DNA from: Eucalyptus grandis
Lineage: Eukaryota; Streptophyta; Magnoliopsida; Myrtales; Myrtaceae
Length of the DNA: 64,000 bases
Direction of reading: 5' to 3'
Assembly (NCBI RefSeq): GCF_016545825.1
Contig: NC_052616.1
Span: 55,042,337 to 55,106,336 of the forward strand
The position numbers were made by a program, and so were the translations under genes. Below the pieces are notes generated by a model that saw only the letters and a list, made by a program, of their open reading frames with translations, was not told where the DNA came from and did not search any database. Shown one piece after another: positions 31,870 to 44,626 of the stretch; position 1 is the stretch's first letter; every line of letters starts with the position of its first letter.

Positions 31870-34019
31870 ATTGTTGGTTTTTGTTGGTTGGTTGGAAGTT
31901 GCCGGTGTAAGGGCTCGTTGTCTCGACCAATCCTTAGGTGAATCACCTAGGGTTTGGCTAATGAATTACTAAGCCTAAACTTAGCTTGGGCTCTCCCAAG
32001 CCCATACCAATTCGCGACTTAGGTTCAAATATTTAGCATACAAAAGATTATTAGCTAGGAGTCGCCACTAATTAATTTATGGTAGGTCGATTAGACACTT
32101 AAGTAAACTAACGAGAGAATTTTTTTACTCCTACGAACTAGAGATTTTGGGTACGGGGACTTGGTTACACTAGATTTCTCTAATGCCATTTCAGTATCAT
32201 TCTTTTTATTTTCAAAAATGTCTTTGCAGGCAACGGATTGGTTTTAGCCTAAATCACTATCATGCGGGGTGATCACACGGATGCTCATCCATTATTAAAC
32301 AATCAAATAAATTGCACCAAAAGAATTAAACACACAAAACAAACAATTATTTTTTGGGTTTTCTTTTATCTTGAAATTAGAACTTTACTATATAACATGC
32401 ACTTAAACTATGTGACCTAATTTTACTAACAAACAATCTTTAATTAAATGAACCTAACATGTAAACTATTTGACATGCACCTAATTTTTAAATTAAAATT
32501 CGTAATAAAAAAACCTAATTAAATTTTCTAAAATGAATAATTTTCTAATATGTTTTAGGGTTAATCGACTTAAACCCTATCCTATATTACAAAACTATTT
32601 TTTGTTTTAAATGAGATTATTATTATGTGCAAACACTATCTAAAAAAAAAAGAATGTTATTTAGATCCAATCCTAATCTATTCTAAAAATTCAATCTAAA
32701 AATGCAACCCTAACTTATGAAACCATCATATTCCGATGCAAAATTTAATTTTTATTAGTATTTTCCAAAAAGGGTACTTATCAGATAAGCATTATAAACA
32801 AGGCACTTAGGATATTCATCAGATAAAGGGTTAAAATAGTTGGAAAAATAATTCATTGTCTCACGGATTAAATTAACAATTATTCTAATCCTAAACATCA
32901 CAATAATTGATCTACTTACCTTTTACCAAAAAAAAAAAACATCACAATAATTAAAAATTTGATCTGAAAGCTTACGAATGAAATTAATAATTATAATGAT
33001 TTAAAAAACAAAATACAATCAAAGTGCCAAAAAAATGATTCGACGTCTTACGAATCAAATTAATAATTATAGTGATTTTTGGGCAACAATACTCTATGGA
33101 TCATGCCTAAGATATTTATAAAATAAATATTGACACCCAATGTTCTAATTTAAGCAATAATAACGAAACTTCATTTAAAAAAAAAAAAAACTACCTAAGA
33201 TGGGGACTCAGCGAGGATCAGCAGCGTAACGGGAGGAGGCGTGATGATGGGCACAGTAATGGGTAGAGGCACGGTTGCGGGTGGGCGAACTAATAACGGT
33301 GACGGGCGAGCATATCACGGGCGGAGGTGCTGCGAGCCGCTGGTGGTTGCGGGTTGCTTTGCAAGTCATGGGTTCTGAAGCGGTGGTGGAGCTCGTGGGT
33401 GGAGGTGCTGCGGTGTGGTGGCGCGGTGGCGAGCTGCTGCGGCGTCAGTGACGAGTTGAGGTGTTGTCGGCTGCTAGGTTGGGCGGATACGCAGGCGGAG
33501 GTGCAAAGGAGGCATAGGCGTTACTGGCTGCTGGGTCGGGCGAATACGCAAGCGAAGGTGCAGCAGAGGCAAAGGGGGCGTTCGCAGATGCAATGAAAGA
33601 ACGGTGGCATAGGCGTGCAGAGGCGTAGTTGCGGGCATTGCTCGAGGGGCGGAGAGCGGCAGGTGGCGATAGCAGAGGCATTGCGACAAGCAGGTCATCA
33701 AGTGGGGATGTGGGCATCGGCAGCAGCAGAGGCGAGCGGCGCTTGGCGATGGGAGGAGTTGCAAGTCGCTATTGGTGCTCGCAGTTGTGGAGGTGTTGCT
33801 TGCAGAAACAACGATGGCAGGCGGAGACAGTGGTGCGCTTGGAGCTTGCTAGAAGGAGGTGCTGCAGTAGTGCGGCGGTGACGATAGCAGTCCGGCAATC
33901 AGGGGTACGGAGGCGTGGGCTGCTGGCATTAATGGCGAGCGATGCCGGGCGGAGGTTTGCTGTAGGCGTGGTAATGAGCGGCGCCGGGTGTCGTTGACGG
34001 GCGGAGGGTAGGCGCCAAT
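31870..34019 (-). mobile_element. Gypsy LTR, left piece (and possible leader)
   Basis: This piece continues, across copia-1, into 44,211-44,626 and, across copia-2, into 54,226-54,537. Together they read as one minus-strand LTR of about 2.7 kb that starts TGTTGACACCTAAATTTTGA at 54,537. The GC-rich tract 33,200-34,019 resumes directly after copia-1 ('ggtgacgggtaagtagagat'). At 32,058-32,067 the minus strand reads TGGCGACTCC, which looks like a tRNA-Arg-type primer binding site; if so, the LTR ends near 32,080 and the rest is leader of another copy. The left boundary is not resolved. Long frames at 33,327-34,059 are composition artefacts. Confidence 0.5.
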
Positions 34020-34976
34020 TGTTGGAGAAAACTTTCCTATTTGTTTTGAAGTTGACCAAACGTTTCCATCAGTCTAATCTGAAGACTTGAAGACCCTATG
34101 ATCAAAGTCTAAAGACCTCCAGACTCAAGATTTAAAGTCTACCCTCATTAACAATTTCTAGACCGACGAAGAAAAGTATTATTTGTTGAAGAAGACTTAT
34201 CCAGATGCGGGTATATCTTTAAGGATTTGATTCATATGATTGAAGAAGATCTCACTGCTGGAGATTGCACCTCGAGATCTATTATTCATATTGAAATTAA
34301 TTCGAGTATTTTAGATCCGTTGATTGGCGAAGTATACTTGGAATGTTCTACTTATGGAAACTTAGATCCTGATTGTATGGGCGAGCAAGATTGGTGGGCT
34401 ATCATCATATTCCTTAAATAACTCGAGATCTTCCTAATTGATTCTGTCCAACGGTTGATTGGAAGAACTCCTTTGGAATGTGCCAACGGTTATAAAGGCA
34501 TGGATGAGTATTTAAGGAAGACGCTCTAGTTATTCGAGTGAGTGAAAGATAGAGAAATTCCAAAGTCTAAAGCTCCTTGTTGTTTGCTATTTCAATTGAT
34601 TGAGCTTAAATTTGTACTCAAAAGAGAGATTACATACTTGTGAGACCTAGAGGAAGTATATAGCAAAGTCTTTACACTGTGGAATCAAGGACGTGAGACT
34701 GTAAAATCTCTTTTGATTCTTAGTGGAATTCAGCCAGTGGGCTGTCAGTGCGGGAGAGTGGACGTAGGCTTGGTCTAAGCCGAACCACTATAAACCTTGT
34801 GTTTTGATTCTCTATCTCTAAACTCTTTACTTTAAATCGCAGCTCTATATAACTGTTTATAATTGTTCACGACTTCAGTTTATTATTCTTAGAAGTTAAT
34901 TTGTTTTGATAAGATTTGCAAAAACTTCTTTGATCACCTATTCACCCCCTTCTAGGTGCTCGTACTAGCCATTTCA
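34020..34976 (+). repeat. Copia-1 5' LTR (957 bp)
   Basis: It starts TGTTGGAGAAAACTTTCCTA and ends 'ctagccatttca'. It matches 43,259-44,210 throughout and, more weakly, the LTRs of copia-2. Confidence 0.9.
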
Positions 34977-34978
34977 AT

Positions 34979-34990
34979 TGGTATCAAAGC
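34979..34990 (+). other. Copia-1 primer binding site
   Basis: TGGTATCAAAGC lies 2 bp after the LTR. It differs by one base from TGGTATCAGAGC, the initiator-Met tRNA site usual in plant copia elements and present at 45,574 in copia-2. Confidence 0.85.
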
Positions 34991-35038
34991 TTGTGTACTC
35001 ATAAAATTGAAGTGTTTTTACTTCTAAGTTAAAGATCT

Positions 35039-37386
35039 ATGGCTAGTATGTTGGCTCCAGGTTTGGTTGAAGGCCAAAGCAACACTAGACCTCCTTACTT
35101 TGATGGAAAGGAATACAGCATATGGAAAAACAAGATGAAGGCATTCCTAAGATTGAAAGATCTTCTGGAATAGGATGTGGTAGAAAAAGGAATCATTCCT
35201 AAAGCTACATCAGTCTCAAAGAGGGGAAAAGAAGTTGCAGCAGCTGTCGAGATGACTTAAGAAGAGATAACCAAGAGACAAGCTCTTGATGCAAAAGCGA
35301 TTTATTCTTTATATTGTGCATTATCTCCCACTGAATATAATATAATATCTTCTTGTGAAACAACCAAAGAAGTCTAGGATATGTTACACATTACCTATGA
35401 AGGAACTGATCGAGTGAAAGAAACAAGGATCAATATTCTACTCGGACAGTATGAAGCCTTCAAGATGAAGCTAGGAGAATCTATCACTGATATGTTTAGT
35501 TGCTTCACTAAAATTGTAAATGGTTTAGAGTATCAGGGATAGCCAATCTCAAGACCCATGAAAGTTAACAAATTGCTGCGTGGACTCTCCAAAGACTGGA
35601 ATCACGTAAAGACTTCAATAAGGGAAACACAAAGGATCATGCCGCTCTTCGTAGATGAACTAGTTGGCACACTTCAGTCCTATGAAGTGGAACAAATCAA
35701 TTATGAAGAAGATCTCAAAGTTAAGAAATCTATTGCCTTAAAATCTAATGACGATTCTGATGTTACAGACTCTAAAGAAAATTTAGACAATGAAGAGCTA
35801 GCACTTATGATAAGAAGGTTAAGGAAATTGAACAAAAAGGGAAGAAGATTCAATTGGAAGAAACAAAGCACTCGAGAGGTCTCGGAACAAATCAGGCGAG
35901 GATGATGAATCCAATAAAGATGTGATTTGCTTTGAATGCAGACGTGCGAACCCACGGAGTGTCATAACTTTGCATAAAATAGACACTTAAGTGCCATAAC
36001 TTACGAAAAGTATACTTAAGTGCCAAAATCGGAGTAAAATGGACCACTTGAGTGCCAATTTGGCCAAAGTCCGGCCAAAATGCTGACATGACATTTTTTC
36101 GGCAAAGTGAGCCCAAAACGACGTCGTTTTGCATGTGCGACGTGGTAAAAAAATATAAAATTAATTATATTAAATTTAGTTAAGATATTAAAAAATATAA
36201 TTTTAAAATTAAATTTAGTTAAAATATTAAAAATTGATAATTTTAAAATTAAAAAAATTAAAAAAATTAAAAAAGGGGCGCGGTGGCTGAGGGCATTTTA
36301 AAATTATTAATTATTAATATTTTAATTAAATTAAAATTAAAATTAAAATTAATTAATTTTTATATTATTTTTTACCACGTCAGCCCAAAACGACACCGTT
36401 TTTGCATTATTTGGCCACGTTAGTGTGCAAAACGGCGTTGTTTTGGGCTTCCTTCGTCGGAAAATACCACATCGGGTGGCACTTAAGTGATCTGTTTTTC
36501 TTCGAATGTGGCACTTAAGTGTACCTTTTGTAAGTTATGGCACTTGAAGCGTTCTTTTGCCTTTGAATGCAAGAAAAATGGACATATCAAACTCAACTGT
36601 CCTTTGTTGAAGAAAAAGAAAGGAAAAGCTGAGAAATACAAAAAGGCTCTCAAGGCAGAAACATGGAGTGATACGAAATGCGAAAAAAGTGATGATGATT
36701 ATGCCAATATTTGTTTAACGGCAAAATCAGAATCAGACTCAGACTTTGAGATAGATACAGACTTAGACTCAGACACTGAAATTGAGGTAAGCAATTTAAA
36801 AATTCTTACTAAAGTCTCGAAATATATTGATGAACTTTGTCTTAGTCTTAAAACTTCTCTTAAGAGGATTTCCGAGCTAAAAAGGGAGAATTCTACATTG
36901 AAGCAACATGAAATCTCTTGGAAAGAAAAGTTTGATAATTTAGACAAAAAACTTGTTATTTTGAAAGAAAATGCAAACTCTCTTTCAAAATAAAATACAT
37001 GTTTGAAAAATGACATTTCAAATATTTCAAAAAGGTTTTCAATAGAATCTGAGAAGCTAGAAAAGATTCTTTCGATACAAAGACCTTACTTTAACAAATC
37101 AGGGTTGGGAGTGACTTTTGAAACCATTCCTCTAATTGATTTTCCGAAAGTAAATGAAAGAATCAAACAGAGACCTACAAAAGCCTTTTATAGAAATCAT
37201 TTTCAAAAAGTCTTTGTAAAACCTGTTGGTCGAAGTACTCTTAAATGTTCTAAGTGTTATAGCTCAGAACACTTTGAGAAAAAATGTCCTATGGTTTGAA
37301 GACCTATTAAGAAGGATTGGACAAATATTGTATATTGCGCTTACTCCACTGGACCCAAGAAAATATGGGTACCAAAGAAAGCTTGA
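35039..37386 (+). pseudogene. Copia-1 gag, broken by stops and a MITE
   Basis: The frame starts MASMLAPGLVEGQSNTRPPY and matches copia-2 gag. Conserved parts are the DGKEYxIWKNKMKAFLR start, the UBN2-type middle (YEGTDRVKETRINILLGQYE) and the 'LLRGLSKDWNHVKTSI' region. Trp and Gln codons have become stops at four or more places before 35,560. The MITE at 35,941-36,561 sits exactly in the first zinc knuckle (CxxCxxxxHxxxxC), which resumes after it as CKKNGHIKLNC. A coiled-coil-like stretch (36,830-37,060) and a second knuckle (CSKCYSSEHFEKKC, about 37,245) follow. The frame ends at TGA 37,384. Confidence 0.85.
35941..36561. mobile_element. MULE-type MITE B (621 bp) inside copia-1 gag
   Basis: Perfect 10-bp direct repeats TTTGAATGCA flank it (35931-35940 and 36562-36571), and the uninterrupted site can be read in copia-2 near 46,530. 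The arms carry 'cacttaagtgccataactta' in inverse orientation, and the right tip read inward is GGCAAAAGAACGCTTCAAGT. It shares arm and 'aaaacgacgtcgttttgcat' words with MITE A at 5723-6401. No coding capacity. It must be younger than copia-1. Confidence 0.9.
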
Positions 37387-37404
37387 GTTTCTTTTTTAAT
37401 TGCA

Positions 37405-40323
37405 GGTCACTATCAAGAAGAAAATTAAATGGTATTTGGATAGTGGCTGTTCGAGACACATGAGTGGAGATTCAAGATGTTTGTCAAAGCTTGTTCAAAT
37501 CAATGGAGGAAAAGTCTCTTTTGATGGAAACAGCAAATGAAGAATTATTGGATGCGGAACGGTTAAGATTGGAGGTCTCACAATCAATAATGTTTCCTTG
37601 GTGGAAGGACTAAAGACCTCAATGCCTGATATCAATACAAGACGAAGCGAATCTCTAGCATCGAAAGCTTGACCATATCAACATGAAGCAAATTACCAAA
37701 ATCTCTTCCAAGAAGCTTGTTTGAGGACTACCCAACCTGAAATACCAAAAATTTGACTTATGCACACCATGTGTGTTGGGAAAACATGTTAGAAGTTCTT
37801 TAAATCCAATAAATTAAGTTTCCACTAATCGTGTGCCGCAGCTCCTTCATATGGATCTCTTTGGACCAATTAGAACTCAAAGCATTGGTAGAAAGAGATT
37901 TTGCCTAGTAATAGTGGATGATTATTCACGATTTACTTGGGTTTACTTTCTGGCAAGTAAGTCTGAAACCTTCTCTCATTTTTCAAAGTTTGCTAAGAAA
38001 TTACCGAATGAGAAAGGTTATGCCATTTCAAGAATACGAACAGACCATGGAGGTGAGTTTGAAAATCAAGACTTTGCCAAATTCTGTGATGAATCTGGTT
38101 TTTAGCACGTGTTCTCTTCTTCATACACTCCTGAACAAAATGGAGTTGTGGAAAGGAATAATAGATCTTTACAAGAGATGGCAAGAACTCTTTTAATTAA
38201 AAGTAATATTTCTTCTTGTTTTTGGGCTGAAGCAGTTTCTACAGTGTGTTATATTATTAACAGAGTATTCTTAAGGCATATTCTGGAGAAAACTCCCTAT
38301 GAGTTATTCAAAGGAAAGAAACCAATTGTTTCTTATTTTTATGTGTTTGGTTGCAAATGTTTTATCTTGAAAAATGCAAATGATCGAATTGGTAAGTTTG
38401 AAGAAAAATCAGACGAAGGAATCTTCCTTGGATATTCAACCTCTAGCAAAGACTACAGAATATTCAACAAGAAGACTTAGTCTGTGGAAGAATCGATAAA
38501 TGTCAAACTTCAAGACTCTCTACAAAATCAATCAATTCAGACTCAAACTAAAGAATCTGAACCTGCTCCAAACTCTACAAAGTCTACCTCCCCTACAGCA
38601 GCTCAGACTCTAGAATAAAAACAACGAACGGATGTTGAAGATTCAACTGAAGAAGAAGACCAACAATCTGTTAGAATGACCAGCAATTGGAAGCATAAGT
38701 CTAGTCATCCCAAAGAACTCATTACTGGTGATATTAATGAAGGGATTCGTACCAGATCCAAAAGGCAAGAAGAGTCTAGCGCCGTGGCACTTATTTCTGA
38801 AATAGAACCCAAAAGCATAGAAGAAGTTTTAACTGACAAAAGCTGGATTGAAGCAATGCAAGAAGAACTCAGACAGTTCATCATTAACGATGTTTGGGAA
38901 TTAACTCCTAAACCAAAAGGTAAGTCTATTATTGGAGCTAAATAGGTTTTCAGGAACAAGATGGACGAAGAAGGAAAAGTGATAAGGAACAAAGCAAGAC
39001 TCGTGGTCAAAGGATATACGCAAGAAGAAGGGATAGACTATGATGAGACCTACGCTTCTGTAGCAAGGTTAGAAGCAATTAGATTATTGCTTGCTTTTTC
39101 TTGTTATAAGAATTTCAGGTTATTCCAAATGGACGTCAAAAGTGCATTCCTAAATGAATTTATTCAAGAAGAAGTCTATGTGAAACAACCTCCCGGATTT
39201 GAAGACCCAAGGAAACCAGACTCTATATTCAAACTGAAAAAGGCTCTATATGGATTAAAACAAGTACCTTGAGCTCGGTACAACAGGTTAAGTAAGTTTT
39301 TAATTTAAAATGGCTTTGTTAAAGGAAAAGTAGACACTACATTGTTTATTAAAAAGGAAGGTAAAAACTTTTTACTTGTTCAAATTTATGTTGATGATAT
39401 TATATTTGGTTCACCTAAAGAAAACCTGTGTAAGAAGTTTTCTAAGTCGATGCAGGATGAATTCGAGATGAGCATGATGGGTGAACTATCCTTCTTTCTC
39501 GGACTACAAGTAAAACAATTGAAGGAAGAAATTTTCATTCACCAAGAAAAATATGCCAAAGAACTTGTTAAAAAGTTCAGATTGGAGAATTGCAAAAAGA
39601 TCGATATTCCAATGCCAAGTTCTTCAAAGCTGGACAAAGACGAAGGAGGAAAAAAAGTTGACCATAAGTTGTACATGAGTATCATTGGTTCACTTCTTTA
39701 TCTTACTACTTCTAGACCTGACATTTTGTTTAGTGTTTGTATTTATGCTATATTTCAATCTGATCCAAAAGAGTCTCATCTAAGTGCTGCAAAACGCATA
39801 ATCAAATACATTGCAACTACTTCAAACTTAGGTTTGTGGTATCCTAAAGGATACTTTACTTTTCTTGGATATTCAGACGCAAATCTAGCACGTTGCAGAG
39901 TTGATCGGAAGAGCACTTCAGGCACTTGTCAATTTCTTGGTAACAGAATAGTATCTTGGTTTTCAAGAAAGCAAAGTACCGTAGCTCTTTCAACAGCAGA
40001 AGCAGAGTATGTGGCTCTTGAAGTTGTCGTTCTCAAATCTTATGGATAAAACAACAACTAAGAGACTTTGGAATCGAAGACTTATGCGCCGAGATCAAAT
40101 GTGACAACACCAGAGCGATGAATCTCACAAAGAATTCAATTCTGCATTCAAGAGCAAATCACATAGAGATTTGACACCATAGAGATCATGTTCAAAATGG
40201 AGAAGTCTTGATTCAATTCAATGACTCAAAGAATCAACTGGCGGACATATTCACAAAACCGCTAGAGAAAAGCTTATTTGAGTCTATTCACTCCAGACTT
40301 AACATCTTATCTCTTAAAGTCTG
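37405..40323 (+). pseudogene. Copia-1 pol (protease, integrase, RT, RNase H), decayed
   Basis: The protease starts KWYLDSGCSRHMSGD at about 37,427. A deletion then removes its C-terminal part and the start of the GAG-pre-integrase domain. The integrase core keeps HMDLFGP, TDHGGEF and NGVVE (about 37,848-38,150), so the DDE set is present. RT shows FQMDVKSAFLN and the catalytic YVDD at 39,387-39,398. RNase H has STSGTCQFLG, then AEAEYVAL, with a one-base deletion near 40,021. It ends TKPLEKS...LNIL with TGA at 40,321. Stops occur at 38,103, 38,478, 38,943 and 39,270, among others. Its frame is +1 relative to gag, as in copia-2. Confidence 0.88.
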
Positions 40324-40781
40324 AAAAAGCTCAGACTCATGGTTAAAGTCTGAAGATGCTCAGACTTAGAAGACCAAGAATTATGACCGTAAGTTATTTC
40401 GGTTCTAGCAATTTAACTTTTGGATAGAAACTCAAAAAGGTACAATTGCTTATTAATCACCAATTGATTGATGTTATCTTTCCAAGTTTTGAAGTTGTAG
40501 CAATTATTCTTTTTCGAAAAGGAAGTTATCATTTTGAAATGACAGTTATCTATTTTCAAAAAGGCAGTTATTCATTTTTGAAAAGGCATTTTTATTTTTC
40601 CTTTTATGACGATCCGTATACCTCATTTCGACTGCTTTATATACTGTCTTTCTTCTTCATTTTTACTCACAAACCCTAGAGCACAGAACTTCACTTTCTT
40701 ATTTTATCTCTCTAGTTTAATCCTTAAAGTTTTCATCTTTCTTGCGAATCGAGTTCGAAAATTCTCTCAAAGACTAGGACA

Positions 40782-42894
40782 ATGTCTTCCCAAAGAAAAT
40801 CCTCAAGGATAGCAAGTAGGGGACCACATCATATGCGTGAGGGTCCTACGCACTTCGATCTGACCGAGGAAGAAGATTCTTCAAGGTAGCAGCAAAGTCA
40901 ACAACAACATTCTCAACTACACCATTCTTCTCGGGCTAGACCACAAAAGCCTCAGCAACAACGGGCAGAGGAAGAAATTATTGAGGATATCAAACTTGTA
41001 AGGACTCTTAAGCCTGTATTTACTTTCAAACTCTACACCGCCCTGAAAGAAGGTGGTTCTCCAATGACCTTTATTGATGAATTTTTGAAAGAAAAATGGT
41101 ACCGAAATGAAACCGATTTTCTAAGAACGATGAAACGTTTGGGAATCCCTCCTACTAGTTCGGTGGAAAGGGCTTTTGCGAATTTCCCAAGTGATCCATG
41201 TTTTGGAGGATTTAATCAACTTGAGGGTAAAGATGATGATGAAAAGATGTTCACTCATTTTAAGCCTAGGATGGGTGTTGTTGCGAAAATTCAAGGAAGT
41301 AGAACGGATCTGTTTCGTTCTGAGGAACACAAGCGAGTTTATGCTAAACTGCTGAAGTGAGGGGTGATGAACCCAAGGAGTGTGGATTTTGATTTTCTTG
41401 ATTCATTGAATGTAAAGTTACGGGAGAAGTTTTCTTTACTTCAACTTGAACGATTCTGCTCTAAGACAATTGTAGCTTATTCGGAACTTACAGCATATTT
41501 CTATTCCAATCTAAGCTTTTTAGCTGTGAATAGATTTTCCTTTAGTGTTAGAGATCATGATTATGTGGTAGATATGGATACTCTAGCTGATGTGATTAGC
41601 GTGTCTATTGGTCATGCCACTATGGAGCTTGTTCGAGATAGAATTGTAGAAGGTCGGATTTCGTATTTGAGGATGAGTGCCTCTAATATCTTGCTCCATA
41701 AGATTGTGATTAACTGTCTCAGACCCAAATCCACATCAAAGACCGATGTCTCCAATTTTGAAGTGAAGCTGATGTACTCCATCAACATTGGTTTCAAGTT
41801 CTCTCTACCTCATACCATAATGTTTCACATGTATAGGTCAATGGTAAAGGACAAGGGACAACTTCCTTACTCTGCTCTTGTTACTCGTCTATTCAGACAT
41901 CTTAACATTCAGCCTCCTAGAATTCTATGTGTTCGAACCAGTGTTCCAATGGTGGTAGGACTAAAGATGGTTTCAAAGATGCTTCTGAAGGAGTTAAACA
42001 AGGCTTTAGAGAGATTTAAGGAGAAGACACCTGTCAAGACTTGACAAGACCCTGTGGCTACAAAAAGAAAAGGAAGGAATCCATGACAGCTCCATTTAAG
42101 AAGAGGAGAGCACTCATCTTGCAGGATGAGGAATATGAGGATGACATCACTATCTCAGCTCTTGCTTAAAGAACTTACAGCGTCTTGTTCCTGTGACAGA
42201 GACTCAAGAAAACCAAGATAGAGAGGAGACAGAACAGAAAAGTGAAGAGAGGGAAACGATGAGGAAAGAAGAAGAAGAAGGAAGAATAGAAGAAGAAGAA
42301 CGAAGAGAAGAACAAACAGAAGGAGAAAGTCATGGTGATTCTCCAGCAGAGGAAGAAGGACAAGATCATAGTGACATTGAAGAAGAGCCAGAGTAAGAAG
42401 GCACTAAAACATGGGGAGCTGCTGATAAAAGAGGTACTCCTTCGCTTGCTTTTACCAGTGATGATGTTAGTCGTTCTCCTACCGATCCAGAGGAAGTGTA
42501 TGCCTCTCACTTTCCTGAAGAAGCTAATGAGGCTTCATCTCCAAGTCTGGATGTTCGTGCTAAAGTTCCATCATCTGGCAACACTCCACAAACCGATCAT
42601 GCTGAAGCAAGCACTCAAACTGACAACTCAGCAGACTTTAAAAGATTGCTTGAACTTCTTATGGAAATCAAAGGTCAAATTTATGCGTTAGGATGTGAAT
42701 TTCAGAGCATGTAGAATGCTCATCAAGCCACCTCAGTTTCTTTGCACGATCAAGTTCAAGCCCTTAATCTTCAAGTTTAAGCTACCGCAAAGGGTGAAGA
42801 TTTAGCGCAACTGAAGGAGGATTTGAAAATGCTAGAGGAGACTGTCAAGTCTATGGGAGATTTTCAGCTCGTTCACATTCCCAAACAATCTTAA
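40782..42894 (+). pseudogene. Copia-1 third ORF (ORF3, env-position), broken
   Basis: It begins MSSQRKSSRIASRGP, in the place where SIRE-type elements carry an extra ORF often called env-like. The N-terminus is Gln/Arg-rich, then comes a globular part (FIDEFLKEKWYRNETDFLRT; ELTAYFYSNLSFL; FSVRDHDYVVDMDTL) that resembles the 'putative plant transposon protein' family. After that come basic and acidic stretches and a C-terminal helix-like part. I see no signal peptide or clear membrane helix. Stops: TAG near 40,888, TGA 41,358-41,360 (shared with copia-2), TGA 42,042; then a frameshift. It lacks a 30-nt in-frame segment present in copia-2 at about 51,713. Function unknown. Confidence 0.7.
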
Positions 42895-43244
42895 TTTTAT
42901 CCAATTCTCTTTATATTATCTACTTTTTGCTGTTGACAAAAAGGGGAGAAGTCAATGCAGATTTGACACTCGATTTTGATTTGGCTTTGATTACTTTTAT
43001 CTTTTGTTTGAACTGTGATTGGTTTGGACTGGCTTGACCTTTTTAATGCTTGCAGTATCTTAAGCTATGTTGATGATTTTGGTAAGGATAGTTGATTTTA
43101 CAAGACTAACTTGTTTTCTATGGATGCAGAATCGCTACTATCTTTATCCTAATCTACTTATCTTTTATAAGATATCCTTGTTTGCTTAAGTGATGTCTTG
43201 CAGGTCTAAAGTATCCAAATCTGCAGGAAAGTTTTGTCACCATC

Positions 43245-43258
43245 AAAAAGGGGGAGAT
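43245..43258 (+). other. Copia-1 polypurine tract
   Basis: AAAAAGGGGGAGAT lies immediately before the TGTTGG of the 3' LTR, as expected for plus-strand priming. Confidence 0.8.
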
Positions 43259-44210
43259 TGTTGGAGAAAGCTTTCCTATTTGTTTTGAAGTTGACAAAAT
43301 GTTTTCATCAGTCTAGTCTGAAGACTTGAAGACTCTATCGTCGAAGTCTAAAGACCTCCAAACTCAAGATTTAAAGTCTACCCTTATTGACAGTTTCTGT
43401 CGACGAAGAAAAATATTATCCATTGAAGAAGACTTATCCAGATGCGGGTATATCTTTAAGGATTTGATTCGTATGGTTGAAGAAAATCTCGCGGCTGGAG
43501 ATTGCACCTCGAGATCTATTATTCATATTGAAATTAATTCGAGTATTTTAGATCATTGATTGGCGAAGTATACTTGAAAGGTTCTACTTATGGAAACCTA
43601 GATCCTGATTATATAGGCGAGCAGGATTGGTGGGTTATCATCATATTCCTTAAATAACTCGAGATCTCCCTAATTGATTCTGTCCAACGGGTTGATTGGA
43701 AGAACTCCATTGGAAGGTGCCAACGGTTATGAAGGCATTGAGGAGTATATAAGGAAGACACTCTAGTTATTCAAGTGAGTGAAAGATAGAGAAATTCCAA
43801 AGTTTGAAGCTCCTTGTTCTTTGCTGTTTCAATTGATTGAGCTTGAATTTGTACTCAAAAGAGAGATTAGATACTTGTGAGACCTTGAGGAAGTGTAGCA
43901 AAGTCTCTACACTGTGGAATCAAGGACGTGAGACTGTAAAATCTCTTTTGATTCTTAGTGGAATTTAGCCAGTGGGCTGTTAGTGCGGGAGAGTGGACGT
44001 AGGCTTGGTCTAAGCCGAACCACTATAAACCTTATGTTTTGATTCTCTATCCCTAAACTCTTTACTTTAAATCGCAGCTCTATATAACTATTTATATTTG
44101 GTCACGACTTCAGTTTATTATTCATAGAAGTTAATTTGTTTTGATAAGATTTGCAAAAACTTCTTTGATCACCTATTCCCCCTCTCTAGGTGCTTATACT
44201 AGCCCTTTCA
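43259..44210 (+). repeat. Copia-1 3' LTR (952 bp)
   Basis: It starts TGTTGGAGAAAGCTTTCCTA and ends 'ctagccctttca'. It pairs with 34,020-34,976. Confidence 0.9.
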
Positions 44211-44626
44211 CCGGTGACGGGTAAGTAGAGATGGAGGCGCGGGCGCCGCTCAAAGGAGCCCAAGGAAAAAGACACTTTTTCTTTCAATTTTTTTCCCTCT
44301 CTCTGCTCACTTTTCAGTGGACTTTTTCCTTTCTGCTACTGCCGACTTCTTTCTTTTCCTCTACAGCTTGTTAGAGGAGAAAAGAAAGATCACTTTTCTT
44401 CTTGAAAATGGACGGAGGGAGCTTGTCTCTTTTTTTCTTCTTCTTTTTTTAATCTGTCTCTCACGCCTTTTTTTTTCACTTTCTCTCACACTTTTCTTCC
44501 GTTCTCTCTTTGTGCTTTCTCACGCTTGCCTTTTCACGAATTCTCCCTCTATTTTTCTACGAAATTGTGCCCCCTTTTATAGTGATTCCAAAAACCCCAA
44601 TTCATGGCAATTTTCAAGCTTCCTTT
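44211..44626 (-). mobile_element. Gypsy LTR, middle piece with TATA box
   Basis: A segment between the two copia elements, GC-rich at its left edge and CT-rich (plus strand) afterwards. On the minus strand TATAAAAGGGG (44571-44581) is a good TATA box for the gypsy LTR promoter. The right edge is CCTTT, the target duplication of copia-2. Confidence 0.65.
44571..44581 (-). promoter_or_regulatory. TATA box of the gypsy LTR
   Basis: Minus-strand TATAAAAGGGG. It is placed mid-LTR once the two copia insertions are removed, which suits a U3/R border. No transcript data are available. Confidence 0.5.

Larger units (their letters stand above)
34020..44210 (+). mobile_element. Copia-1: SIRE/Maximus-type Ty1/copia retrotransposon, decayed
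   Basis: A full-length 10.2-kb element: 5' LTR, primer binding site, gag, pol in copia order (protease, integrase, RT, RNase H), a third ORF, a polypurine tract and 3' LTR. The two LTRs differ at roughly one base in ten in the first 180 nt by eye, so the insertion is old. Many stops, a deletion of about 130 nt between protease and integrase, and a MITE in gag make it non-autonomous. It lies inside a gypsy LTR. Flanking 5-mers CCAAT and CCGGT agree at only three of five positions. Confidence 0.85.

Noticed and set aside
33327..34059. Several frames of 70-120 codons on both strands
   Set aside because: They lie in the GC-rich part of a gypsy LTR and have Arg/Ala/Ser/Gly-biased content without domains.
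42193..42396. Glu/Arg-rich frame as a separate small gene
   Set aside because: It corresponds to the acidic linker of copia ORF3 after a frameshift.
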